Source of the DNA: Whitmania pigra
Lineage: Eukaryota; Annelida; Clitellata; Hirudinida; Haemopidae
NCBI GenBank assembly: GCA_021613335.1
Contig: JAJTWR010000047.1
Span: 169,314-233,313 of the forward strand
Reading direction: 5' to 3'
DNA: 64,000 nt
Shown here: positions 34,650-46,619 of the stretch, piece after piece
Layout of the letters: each line of letters begins with the position of its first letter
How positions within the stretch are numbered: the first letter of the stretch is position 1
The notes under the pieces: generated by a model
Told to the model about the DNA's origin: nothing
Databases searched by the model: none
The model's input: the letters and a program-made list of their open reading frames with translations, nothing else
Program-made: the position numbers and the translations under genes

Positions 34650-37620
34650 TAGGCCATGAAAGTCTTCTTCAATTTCGAGGTGGCCAGATTTGTGTGATAT
34701 TTTTAAGATTTTTCTTGTGAGTTTTGCATTTTGTACATTTTTAAAATGAGACACTTCTATAAAATATGCCAGATAGAGTTGTGCAGGAGTGTCCAATGTG
34801 TATTTGTGTGCAATGGTGTGGGAAGAGACAAGTTAATTAATAGGCAAAACGTTCTTGTTAATTAATGAGAATCTAGGGAAGTTTTGTAAATAAAGTCTTC
34901 GTTCAAGTAGTTTGAACTGAGTTACGTCTAATTTGTTATTGAAAGCTTAAACGCTTTAATGTTTTGAGGTTGTGGCATATTATGCTATAAACGGAAACAT
35001 ATTGGTGATTATCAGCTTGGAAAATATCATTTTGAATAAAATTTGCATTTAAGATTTAAATTAGCTGATTTATTTTCAATAGATAAGGAGTCTGCAGACC
35101 CTTTTAAGAAATTTAAATATGCAACATAAAAATGCTATGAAGAAAGAAGAAAGAGAAAACCAGTGTTTGAGGGAAAAGCTCGGACATTTACTTCCCAAAA
35201 AGAAAGAAATCCAATCTGGTTTGTTTTAGGTTATTTTAAGCAGCTTAAATTTGTTGGTTAAGAAAGATATTTATGAATTAGACAAGTGAAAATCCACCCA
35301 TCCTTCTGTTTAATTACTCCAAAGAATAATTATATTCTGCAAAACGGTTTTAATTTAATTCGCATTTGATGGCAAGTATATTTGACATTGTGAAGTAAAA
35401 AAAGCTTGGGCAGATGTGGTCTTCAATGATCTGGGATCCAAATTTCAAGAAAAACTGGAAATAACTATAATACAAAAGTGTGTATTAGCAAGAAACACCA
35501 GAGAGTAATTATTATTATCATTTTCATTAACACTGAACATTTGTATTTAAAATTTGCTTATTGATTAAAGTCAAACTTTTAAATTATAACTTATATGAAA
35601 GTCATGTGCATAGAGGGGCATTGTCATGCTGAAAATGACTGCATCATCTCCAAATCTGTCACACAGTGACAGTGTTTCAACATATTTTTGGTGAGTTCTG
35701 TTTCCCCTCCAAGAAGACATTCAGGTGAACCATAAGAGGAAATGGCAGCCTATCACTGAAAAACTTCTGAAATTCCTTTAAAAAAATGTGTTTTGGGGCA
35801 TTCTGACATTGTGCCAATATCATTTCTACCCATCTAGACCATCCATTTTTCATCTGAAAAATTAAGAGTCCTAGTTCGTCTCCAAACTCACCATCTCTTT
35901 TTTAGTTTCTTGTTAGCCTCCGTTAAAAGTTTGTGCTAACGTCCAACAAACTTCAGAAAACTACACCTAAAGGCATCTACCATGGCCCATCAACTAAATC
36001 TCCAAATTTAACTTATTTTTTAGGTTTCTTGCAGATCTAAGCCCCTTGGAAACATTAAAGGAGATTTAACTCATTTCTCAAGTCTAGAAAGTTTTTGATC
36101 CATAACTTTCAGAATCATTCAAATAATGTCTTATAAACTTTCTCAATTAACCCTCCTATATACTCAAATTTTAAAGTATATTAATTAGATAAGATCTTGT
36201 GGATGATGTAAAGGATATTTGGGTGAAAACTCAGAGGTAATTTAGAAGATAGCTGCATAAATTGTGTGGTTTTTGAACCTGGGCCATACTTATGCAATGC
36301 AATGTATGTCAGATTCAGAATATTAGCCTCAGATTGAAGCATCCTTAAAGGCATGGTTGGCCTCTTTTTTTATGGATTGCAATTGTATTTAGCTAATCTT
36401 TTGATTGCATTAACTATTTGAATTGGTTGTACAAGGAACTGTGAGTCATGAGCATGAAAATAGCTTAAGACTAAATCGCTGGTTACTTTTCAAATTTCGA
36501 TTTTTTCAAAAATCGGCCACACATAATGTTGTAAATGTGATAGAGCAATGATATTTAGGAGATTTGTTTACCGAAATTTGAAAAGTAGGGTAATCATGTA
36601 AAAATGACAATATCTTCTAAAATATTGGTCATGCCTAACCAATATTGGTAACCAATATTTTGTGTTTCCCCATTATATAGACCATTGTTTGTTTTGTCAA
36701 ATTATAAAATTTTTTTGAGACTTTGGTGGGAGGTGCTTACTGAGTTCATTTGATCTGACCCACCGACATCATTTATATCACAAACATGAATAGCACTTCA
36801 CTAATTTCAGTAAGATTGCTTGCTCATGTGGTGATATGTTGCAAATTTGTATGTAATATTATTTATCTTCATCAAAATATTCTGTTGTGAAATAGATGAT
36901 AATCTATTTATCGTGATTAACAACAAAAATAATGTTTTGAAGGAGAACAAAATTGTTTAATTTCAACATGCAAAATCATATGGCAAGTTTTTTTACTCAC
37001 ATGCTGACATTTTTCCACACAACCATTGGCTTTCAGAGTTGAATGCAACTCATTGAGCTAACTACAGGGTTCCTGTTGAATATCACAGGAGGAACTTGGC
37101 ATCTAATTTGCTTGCATTTGATCTTCTGATTGTGATAAAAGCTACATCTTTAGAATTATTTATCACTTTTTAACATAATCTAAGTACTTATAATATTTCC
37201 CACGATTAGAAAACAGTTAAATTATTTTCTAGGAACAAAATTTCAAGAAAACCTCTCAAAAGAAGAAGGAATGAGAGATCATTGGAAGCATTGGTTAGTT
37301 GTTGCTGGGACTAATTAGTTTCCATGTTATTTCTGCATTAGTTACAATTGTAAATTGACTGCAAAAGTTTAATTCTTGAGAAGGCTTTAACAGTCATTAA
37401 CTAATCATGTTCTTATGTTTGAGTGTAAGTCAAACAACAATGTGTTTTAATGAATCTTTGTTTGAACAATTAAGCTCAATCAAGAAAGAAGATTTTCTTT
37501 TTGGCAACAAGAAAACTTCAAATTCCAAAATGACTTAAAACAATTGCACAAAAGGATTTGCACAATAAATACAAAATATTTTTGTGCAGATGACTTTAAT
37601 TTGGTATCTATTTGATTTAT
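34650..37620. other. AT-rich non-coding stretch of about 3 kb
   Basis: No gene, recognisable TE protein or tandem array is seen. A phrase GGCATGGTTGGCC near 36350 and GGTCATGCCTAACCAATA near 36630 could mark a small element, but they are not proper inverted repeats. Confidence 0.4.
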
Positions 37621-37631
37621 TGTGTTGTAAT

Positions 37632-39164
37632 CAGTGATGGGCAAAATAAATCGCGATTGCGATTTGAAATGATTTGAATCGTGATTTAGGCAAGGTTGCG
37701 ATTTGATTTGAACATTGTTGGATTCGATTTTTGCCTCAGTGATTTTGATTCGATTAGATTTGCCTTTTTTTGATTTGATTTGCTTTTTCAAATCAAATCA
37801 TTGAAATAAAGATGGAATGAAGAGCTCCAGAAAAAATCAGATGGTTTGACTTTGTTAGCCGCTGTGCCTACCAGATGGAACTCTAATCTGATAATGCTAA
37901 GAAGATTATCTCAAGATGCAGTATGGAAGGCGGTTAATGAAACTCTAGTTAAAGCCAGGGAAGTCAAATTCAGCTCAAGTGCACATGTCCCTCGAATCAC
38001 GGTTTCACGTTCTATGCTGCTTGAGCTTGTCTCTTTACTTGAGCCATTTGAAGAAGCAACACAGGTGCTGCAAGGTGATGGTGTCACAATATCTCAAGTG
38101 ATACCTGCATTAATTGGGATTGATGAAGCAATTGAAAATTGTAAAACTCAGTTAATTGCTCTGAAAAAAAAACCTTCGTGCAGCTCTTCATAACAGATTC
38201 CAGGAATCTATGAGAAGACCAGAGTATGTGGTCTCAACTGTGTTGGATAGTCGTTTCAAACTAGTTCCTTTTGGTACCACCCCGCTGTTTGATTCGCATT
38301 TTACTGACAGTGACTCACAGAAAAGTCCTACATTAATAATCCCATCAGCCAATGAGGCAAGATCTCTTCTTCTTCACATGATGGATTCAATAAAGTCAGA
38401 TGAAATAACAGGGTCTCACACTGCACAGTCTAAAACCTCATGCCGAACAGAAAAGAATCTACCTGAACCAGCTACCAGTTCTGGTCGGCGGAGCATTTTT
38501 GCAAAATACCATTGTCCTCAGGTATGAACAAATTATATTGGATTGGAAATGTACGTTAATTATTAAATAATATGTATATATTGCAGGTTAGTGACGAAGA
38601 GGATTCAGTGTATCTTAATGCTCCAACGGATCACAACATCACTGCTGAACAATTTTGGGCAGCTAATGGTCAACGCTTTCCAAAACTACAACGACTGGCG
38701 CGTAGACTTCTAAGCATCCCGGCATCATCTGGAAGTGTGGAGAGACTGTTTTCAATTTCAGGTGCTTTCGTCTCTGCCAGAAGAAATCGATTATCAGCAC
38801 CAACTGTGGAGTCACTGTTGCTCTTGAGGGAACAGAAAACTGAGTTTTAATGATTTTTTTAAACGGTAATATGTACTGATTATCAGACACCTCTTTTTGG
38901 TTTCAATAAATAAATAAAAAAAAAATAAAACTGTAAAAATATTGGCTGTTAATTTCATTGTGTTTTGCTCGAAAAAATTTGCGAAGATAGGGCAGCAGGA
39001 AATTTTTGGAAGATTTGATTTGATTTGGTATTTGGGCGTTTGGGATTTGATTCTATTTGGAATTTTTTGATTCTATTTGAGATTTGGTAGTTGAGATTTA
39101 AATCATTTTACAAATGATTTGAGATTTGACCATTGAGATTTGATTTGATTTGAGCCCATCACTG
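37632..39164 (+). mobile_element. hAT transposon, internally deleted, with perfect 8-bp TSD
   Basis: It starts CAGTGATGGGC and ends GCCCATCACTG, an 11-bp perfect TIR. GTTGTAAT flanks both ends (37624-37631 and 39165-39172). Subterminal regions are packed with GATTTGA/GATTCGA repeats, typical transposase-binding landscape for hAT elements. At 1533 bp it holds only the C-terminal part of a transposase, so it is a deletion derivative. Confidence 0.96.
37810..38850 (+). pseudogene. hAT transposase, C-terminal part with an intron
   Basis: The frame opens at 37810 and reads DGLTLLAAVPTRWNSNLIML, the PTRWNS block of hAT transposases. A frameshift lies in an A-run at about 38163. The other frame continues LRAALHNRFQESMRRPEY and VVSTVLDSRFK. 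After CPQ a 65-bp intron (38522-38586, GT...AG) splits the frame. The last exon reads FPKLQRLARRLLSIPASSGS then VERLFSISGAFVSARRNRLS, the hATC dimerisation domain, ending TAA at 38848. The BED finger and catalytic N-terminal half are missing. With just one indel in the remainder, the copy is young. Confidence 0.88.
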
Positions 39165-39229
39165 GTTGTAATGTAGCATCGTCAATTACTTTTCATTTTT
39201 AGATATTTGATGTTACGAGTGTGCTAACT

Positions 39230-39900
39230 GCCCCTATTCTAGCCCCTTTTCAGGGGTATTTTGTAAAGTCGATTAAAAATCAACCACTAGAGCTAAAAAT
39301 GTGCGAATTGTTTTAAAAAATAGAGAAAGGATCAAAGTGCCAGGGACGAGCATTAAAAAAAAATTAAAAAATCGGGAACTATTTTTAATTAATGCTTGAA
39401 AACTTTGAAGATTTTTTTAGGGTAGATCCCTGTGTGTGCTAGTCAAGTCACTTACATATTTGAATTCTCCTGAAAAATATCTATCAGAATATGTATAACA
39501 TGTATTTTTAATCCCCAGGGACGGGGTCGAAAAAGCTTCCGATAAAATCAAAACAACTTGGGCGAAATTAGAAGATTTGCGACTAATGGAGCACGAAAAA
39601 GGCGATTATAAATCAACCAACTCAGTTAAAAATACAACAACTATTTTAAAATATAGATTACAACTTAGAGAGCCAGAGTTTACTTCTTGAAAGTTTATTA
39701 AAATTCGGGAACTATTTTTATTCAGCGTTTTGAATGATTTAGAGCTGCCCCCGCACCCAGCCCCTGAGATGTGGTCCTATGATATAGTCGATTAAAAATC
39801 AACCGATGCAGATACAGCAATGCCGATTGCTTTAAAAAATAAAAGAAAGATCAAACAACCAGGGACGAGTATTCCCAAAAAAATGAAAAATCTGGAACTA
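39230..39900. repeat. degenerate three-unit repeat
   Basis: GTCGATTAAAAATCAACC occurs at 39269 and 39791, with a variant (GATTATAAATCAACC) at 39603. CGGGAACTATTTTTA and the CCAGGGACG(A/G)G phrase also recur. Units are unequal (about 190-330 bp) and heavily diverged. Confidence 0.65.
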
Positions 39901-40310
39901 TTATTAATTGGCCATCCTTTCCATCATTTCATCAGTGAAGAAGGCTGATAAAGCAGGAGTAGGTTTAAATTAGGTTGAGGAATCTTGTGTTGTTTTTAAA
40001 ATTAGTTTTAATTTTTAACTTTTTTCTATGCACCAATTTATATCAGTTTTAAGTATTGAATGTATGGAGAGATATGCTCCAACAGGAATTCTGACATGAT
40101 TGTGCAATGTTTAATCGATGATGATGATGATTATAATGATAATTAATTTGTTTCTGTTTGGCAAATGAAAATGTAATGTTTGAAAAGTGCTGATAATTAA
40201 TAATAATTAATACCAAATAACAATTAATACTAAATAATAATTAATACCATATAAAACTCTGCCATTAAAAAAAGATGATGGAAAGGAAAAAAGATGATTA
40301 GGCTCCTCAC

Positions 40311-42862
40311 CTGCCTTCTTCTCTCCGTATTTCGATCTGAATGCCGATGCGATCTGCAACTTCCGAGTCCTGCAAACAGGCAGCGAAATGTCAATGAGTG
40401 CTTTTAATTACAACCATTGTCATTGTTGCCATTACTACCAATGTCTTTGTCGTCGTGATGTTCGCATGTCATCAACAGCATTTAGAATGTCATCAGGAAT
40501 ATGAATACGAATATGGATATGAATACGAATATAAATGTGAATATGGATATGAACAAACAAAGCCAACCTGAGGAGTTTTGCAGGATTGGATTCTCGATTG
40601 TTTTCATCATCTGCAGAGACCCTCGAATAAATGAGATGGTGCTGAATAAAACATGAGTGGGTTATTTTAAATTAAACATTAGCATAATTAATAACAAAAC
40701 AATTATATTAAAATAACACTCCTAATAGGGGAGATCAGCTTTAAATCTAAAGACATACGTGATCCAACTCGTTAGGAAATATAAGAACGATTGCTCTCAA
40801 TAATATTCTCAATTATTCATATTAAATATGCGACTGTCCAATCAAACACCCCATAAGGCGTGCCCACCTGTTTGATTGATTGATGGACCCTCCCATTCAT
40901 CATCCGCCACATAATTTCCACCTTCTGCTGGTGCAAGTAATTCCTGTTGTGGACGACATGGATGCAAGAGGCAGGCAAGACATCCTCACATTCTGTGAAC
41001 CAGTCAACGAATATGAATGAAACTCATTTATATGTATGAAACTCATTTATATGTATGAAACTCATTTATATGTATGAAACTCATGAATATGAGACATTTT
41101 TGTGCGAGTTAGCTCAGAAGGTTGTGCTCCTTCTTGTGTGCAGAGATGGCAGCATTCACATTGTTTTATTGCCATAAGTGCCACATATATAAATTTAACA
41201 AATGTTTCTCCAAAGTTGAAATCATGATCTTAAATTTAATCAGAATGTGGCAGGGTTTTAAAGTTCAATTAAAGAAACTTTTCCATGCTTCAAAATTCAA
41301 AATTTCAAAAGTGGCATTTGAATTTCAATTTGTGACGTCCAATGTTTAAATCACTCACTTTTCACAGCATTTTCGAGATCAAACAGCTGCTTCACACTTC
41401 TGTCACCAGGGGACACTGAAATAATTATTATGTAGAAATTGTCATTATTATTGTTATTATTATTATTATTATATTATATTTATTATTATTGTTATTTTTG
41501 TTGTGATTGTTTTGTTGTTGTTATTATTATTATTATTACTGTTAATAATATCATTGATGTTGTTGTTCCTAACAATAAAATAATAAATAATAAAATCATT
41601 TTACAAATCATTTTTAGGATTGTCAACTAAATAATTAATATTTAGACTCAGAAATTTCAATTAATTAATAACAATCAACCAAACAATAGGTAGTTCAAAT
41701 GAACATGCCGAGTTTGTGAATTGGAACCAAATGCAAACTAACACATCAGCACATTGACATTGGCACTGAACTTTCCAATTAGGTTTTCATCCTCAATGAA
41801 TTGCTTGAGATTTATCTTCAGTTTTTCAACTTTTTCTTTTGTCGCCTCATCAACTTCATCCAATATTTCGTATAAATCCTTGTCATTTTGAAGTTTATTT
41901 TTTACTTTTCCAAACCAGTCAGAAAGTGAAGCTTTATCTCCATTCTCAAAGCTGTTGATCACTGGGTTGTCATCATTTGAACCTAATTTTCTTCTTAGTG
42001 TGCCACCAAGCATTTGCTCGATGTAACCTTCCAAAATGTTGACATCACTTTCTGGAACTAAGGTGACTTCATAACTGGAATATGAATTGGAAACAAATTT
42101 AATTAACCAAAGCTTGGATTAATCAATTAATGTGATTTGTAACTTATGTTGTCCAAAGATGCTTGAGACTTCAAGCAACAATTGAGACATAACGATGTAT
42201 ACTTTTGCAATTACTTTTTAATTTGTTGCATTTTGAAACCAAATTAATGTTCACTTTAATCAACAATTTCAAGTTTTTCAACTGAAAATAATAACAGAAA
42301 GAAGATAATTTAACCTGTTTGCAAGCAGTAGCTTTGTGAGAAGAGAAACTATGTAAAGTGACCTGAGATCATCAAGAGAACCATTCTCCACTTCATCAAG
42401 ATTGGGAATGTTTACAAAAGCCTTTCTGTGTTTCTCACCCTCATTGATTTGACCATATTTTGTAGATTCCTTATAAACTCGTGAAATAACGGCTTTTAAA
42501 ATTTGCGGTCTCTTTAATTTGAGGCGATATTTGCCATGGCTCTCTTTCGACAACTCTTCAACAAAATTCACTTTCTGCAACGAGCAAACATTTTTGCGTT
42601 TAATGAGCTTCAGTAAATTCAACCTATGTGTTTCAACTCTAAAATAAATAGCGGTATGTAAACATTCATAAAAAAATCAAAATGTTTACATCTGCATTCT
42701 ACAAAAACCTACTTTGATGAAATTCCCAATGGCACTGTCTGATAGTTCATCGGTGTACAAGTGATAATCATCGTTGTTACGATTGGCATTGGTAACTTTA
42801 ATACATTTCAACTTCTCAGCACAGTCACTCAACGATGTTTTAATTTCGAGTGTAAGATCCAT
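40311..42862 (-). CDS. unrecognised multi-exon gene, 5' end present
   Basis: Seven exons on the minus strand are supported by splice consensus and phase. They are 42862-42709 (ATG in CCCTCATGG), 42636-42363, 42074 to about 41767, 41415-41359, 40992-40868, 40641-40568 and 40369-40311. Phases match at all junctions except the donor of exon 3, which is unsettled. Exon 1 starts MDLTLEIKTSLSDCAEKLKC. Exon 2 holds HRLNLLKLIKRK and KRPQILKAVISRVY; exon 3 SYEVTLVPESDVNIL and ASLSDWFGKVKNKL; exon 5 CIHVVHNRNYLHQQKVEIMW; exon 6 HHLIYSRVSADDENN; exon 7 TRKLQIASAFRSKYGEKK. The product is charged and helical with no signal peptide or membrane segment. I do not recognise a family. Further exons probably lie below 40300. 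Confidence 0.7.
41020..41090. repeat. 20-bp tandem repeat
   Basis: GAAACTCATTTATATGTAT repeats about four times, inside an intron of the unrecognised gene. Confidence 0.9.
41440..41560. repeat. TTA/TTG microsatellite
   Basis: Imperfect TTATTATTA run with TTGTTG interruptions in the intron between exons 3 and 4 of the unrecognised gene. Confidence 0.85.
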
Positions 42863-43607
42863 GAGGGTGTGGCTTTAAATGGATAAAACGATAATGTGGC
42901 TATTTACCTATTGAAAGTGAAACGCTATTTAGAATCATGTGGTTATTATTAGTTCTACGAATTAAATTGTTTTAATGAATCCGAATAAAATTGATTGGCT
43001 AAATCATTTTGGTAAAATTTAAAATTTATGAACGTTAAAATTTATGTGATAAGCTTTGTAATGCTTACCACTAATGTTTCTGTAAAGAGTCAGAAACGCG
43101 ATTTCACACTGAGTTATGGCTATACTCTTACAAAGCTCTTCTTAGTTATGGTGACCAAGTGGTGTTAACACTCCAGAAAGCATAATTTTTATTTTCTGAT
43201 GCTAACCGTGTCCATTTCTGTCGCAGACTGCAAGTTTTAAGAAGCATTATGATTTGTTTCAACCCTTCTCAAACGAAAAGTAAATTTGCAAATCAAAATT
43301 TAATTTAGCACACTGTAAATATTTTCAAAATCCAATCAACATGACACCACCTCAAAGGTCCTAAAAAAAAAATTAGTAGCACACATAATCATTCTCCTCG
43401 CAAGTATTTAAAATGAACAAATTATGTTCCAAGAGGTTCCGTCCTAATCATCTAGTTATGAAATAAACTTTAATAAAGAACCAACCAACCATCCAAGAGG
43501 TCCGGGAATCAACATGAGTTAATTATGCGACTACAATTTATGAAAACTGGTATCGTAAGGCTCCAAGATGACAACTTTAAACTATCTTAATGACAGAATT
43601 GAAACTT
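42863..43607. other. 5' flank of the unrecognised gene
   Basis: AT-rich and non-coding. It should contain the promoter of the minus-strand gene, but no TATA box or initiator can be assigned with confidence. Confidence 0.35.
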
Positions 43608-45158
43608 TCAGGTCAATCAAAAGATGAGAATACTTAAATTCAACACTCATAAAGAACTAACTTTAAGCAAAATAAAATTCATACTTCATGTGGAGTAACA
43701 TCATTTTAAAGTATTACAATCAAAATCACTTAATAGTACATTTTATTTAAGGATTACAAAATTCAATTCGCTCGGCAGTAGTGTCGTTATTATCGCTCGT
43801 CGGCGAAAACACACCACGTGTTTTTTGTCCTCTTGGATCAGTCAAGCCAAGCGAAGCATCTACATGGCTTTTGTTTCTTATACTCGAGAAGAACTGATTG
43901 AAAAATTATTGAGCTTTTTGGATTATGATGATAGTTTTTATTATAACCGTTGCCCAATGATTATAAGATAATTAAATGTTTCTCTTATCCTCCTCCCCTC
44001 CCCTCAATAGAAGCCGCCTTCATAAAAGATAGCCTGCACGATCTTCTGTGGCAGATTATTGCGCACATGGGCCATGTGAGCAACAGTGAGCCATCTATGT
44101 GAGCTATCGCCATTTGAGCAAAAATCAGGGAAAGACTAAAGGCAAAACTAACTTAATGAAAGACTTCATTGAAACCTTAAGGACATTTAATATAAATATT
44201 AATATTGTTTTTAACTCATATTCGACGCATACAATGAACGTCGCAGAAAAGCTTCATTGATCAATTCATTTCTTTAAGACATTTATTCATGTGCAAAAAG
44301 TGTAATTGTATTTAATTATTTATTCAAAGGCCATCATATGATGGAAATAAAAATTTAAAGTTTTCTGGAAAAAGTTATAAAGGTTTTGAAAGTAGCAGAT
44401 CTTGTGTGCGTTTTAATTCAATTGAAAATAAACCTGTCAAAACATTTCAATCTCACAGAGAATGCAAATTTGATAACTGCAGTAATAATCGTCTAAAGCG
44501 CTTTCATATGGCGCTTGAATGCAATTATCACTTGACAATGAATAAGAACTTGGTTCTCCAGGTTTCCATGGTGTTGTGGCCTTCAACGGCTGAACAACAC
44601 CTGGAAAAAGACTCCATTGGAATTGTTGTCGCGATCCGTTTATGTAGGGACTGAAGCCAGCAGACCAATATGTATAACGTCCTAGATCATTGCCATTCGG
44701 ACACTTTGGTATAACTGATCAAACAAAAATGTGATGTTATTATTACACATTGTATAATATATTATATGTAATATACATAATATAACTTTTATTTAAAATA
44801 AAAAAAGGCATTGGAGAGTAATGCTTGCTTTCATTTTCTAAGAAACGTCTGAACAGCAGAAAATCATTCTTTAGATCCACAATAACAGGATGAGAACGAG
44901 GGTGCAAAGAGTTACACTTTTGTCTGCCTGTGTACCAATCCCAAGCGCCAACCATCATTTTGATGCATTTGTTTCCTTCGATTAAATATTTAAATCCAAC
45001 AGGACAATCTGGTTTTAAAGATAAACAAATTTAACATGACCCAAAATGTAACTTGAAAAAGAATGACTTTTCAACTAATGATTGAATTACTTGCAATAAT
45101 AATATTGATAACAAATGCTTTGAAGTTCATTTGATAGTCAGACAAAATGGAAATTAAT
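43608..45158. repeat. segmental duplication copy 1 (lectin locus)
   Basis: It matches 54750-58016 from TTCAGGTCAATCAAAAGATG to AGACAAAATGGAAATTAAT. Copy 1 has a private segment at about 43853-44140 that includes a scrap (CTCGAGAAGAACT) shared with 52190. Copy 2 has a LINE at the corresponding place. Confidence 0.9.
44437..45008 (-). CDS. C-type lectin-like domain, two 3' exons
   Basis: Exon 45008 to about 44847 (acceptor AACCAG) reads DCPVGFKYLIEGNKC then IKMMVGAWDWYTGRQKCNSL and HPVIVDLKNDFLLFRR. Exon 44714-44437 (acceptor GATCAG, phase 1, stop TGA 44437-44439) reads YTYWSAGFSPYINGS, QFQWSLFPGV, TTPWKPGEPSSYSLSSDNC, DDYYCSYQICILCEIEM. This is a complete C-type lectin fold: cysteines in place, a WxPGEP segment and a WIC-like end. 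The EPN/QPD sugar motif is replaced by GEP, so calcium-dependent sugar binding is uncertain. The donor of the first exon is not settled (44846 gives correct phase with a weak GTTTCT). It joins in phase to the PAN exon at 51259-51580. Confidence 0.85.
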
Positions 45159-46615
45159 ATATAGCTATAGAAGAGCTATCGAAGAGCGATAGAAGAGCGA
45201 TCTTTAAACTAATACATTACAAGATACTGAATATTATATAAAACTAATTATATAATAATAAACATAATTAATATTCCACTACAACACCTCCCCTTCAATA
45301 TAAAATTATAGTTAGTCTTGCCTCTATCAAAAGGCCAGTAAGTCTTATCTTTATATGAACTTTCCAATGGTTAGTATTTAACCTTATTCTCTGTTGACGT
45401 TCAATTGTTGGAATTGCTGGCAGTAATTCCTTAATCACGACTCTTTTATTGGACTCCAACCAATACCATCTTTTTCTATAAAACCTACTTAGTTCATCTA
45501 AATCTAGACGAAAACTTTACTTCTTAGGTCTGTAGTCTTGTGATTGTTCTCCATGTCAACCTTTCCTACTCATTGTATTTTTGTTCGACCTTCTATCCAT
45601 TCCACGGGAAATCTGAAGGTTTGTTGGCGGCATCCTTGCCCTAACCTTTCTTGGTGTCTTGATTTCGCGAACCAACCTTATATGCATTCCTTTTTCCTTA
45701 TTCAGGGAAAAATGATAGCTTGTTGGAATCATTGATCTTGCCTTCATCTTTTATCAGTGCTATGTTTCTGAAATCCTCTATCTTTTCAAGGCTCCAATCA
45801 GAAGCACTACTTCCATTTTCTTCCAAGTAACTTGATATATCCTGTTCCGTCTCTCTTCCTTGAAACCATTGCTTAAGTGATTCTGGGTCCCGGTCTTCTT
45901 TGCTAGGGAATTTCCGAGTATTTCCAAAATCATCGATTGAAGACATTTTACACCTTTGAAATTCTCTAGACTGTTCTGCAGATTTCTGTCCTCCGAGTCT
46001 TGACAGCCATTTGCTCCAATGGAATCCTCCGTCCAATGAGCCGTGTCCGCGACTGTCTCATCTTTTTTGCTATGCTCTTCTGTCAAAACTAGCATTGACT
46101 AGGTCTATAACTCTTGACCTATCAGTGTCTGAATTTATTTTCTTTGAAAGAACATCCTCTTTAAGTTTTGTCTCAAGAACAATGACCTGACGTCGACCAA
46201 GTCCAACTCTGGTGTCGTGTCAATAACGCATAGCTCTTGAAACATAAGCATGGCCTCGCACAAGACATCTTCAGACTTGGCATTATTCAAATCTCCTTCA
46301 GCTCTCAAGTCCATGTCTCGAGGATTATCGTTCTTATGTGGAAACATCTCATTTGTCACACTTCCTATCTCCTTCTCCAATGAAAATGGATTGCGAGTTG
46401 ACTCAGCCACAACTATTGAATTGACCGCTACGTCGTTCAACTGCATTCCTGACTGGTTAACATTTCCATTATTCTTGTTAACCGTAGCCGCAACCTCTTC
46501 CGCTTTGATCATAGAGATAGCATCTTCACTGATCCCTTGATTTGCTCTGGTTTAGGTTCCATTTGCTTGTCAATTTTTTGGTCTAGTTTCAAAATAGCCC
46601 GGCGACCAAATAATC
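45159..46615 (-). pseudogene. decayed coding sequence of a probable LTR element, unclassified
   Basis: Long broken frames on the minus strand: 46512-46135 (AISMIKAEEVAATVNKNNGN, continuous upstream to about 46550 with one frameshift), 46036-45698 (SLKQWFQGRETEQDISSYLE) and a basic stretch 45747-45556. Near 45530-45370 lies DELSRFYRKRWYWLESNK then LLPAIPTIERQQRIRLN. Downstream a purine tract GAAGGGGAGG meets TGTTGTAGTGG at 45286, like a polypurine tract with an LTR start. No RT, protease or integrase is visible. The 45159-45286 stretch would be the LTR. The element class is unknown. Confidence 0.45.
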
Positions 46616-46619
46616 AATG

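Noticed and set aside
36345..36660. Possible small transposon bounded by GGCATGGTTGGCC and GGTCATGCCTAACC
   Set aside because: The two phrases are not inverted complements and no target duplication flanks them.
41107..41180. tRNA-like A box (TAGCTCAGAAGG) suggesting a tRNA gene or SINE
   Set aside because: No B box (GGTTCGANTCC) within the expected distance and no acceptor-stem pairing.
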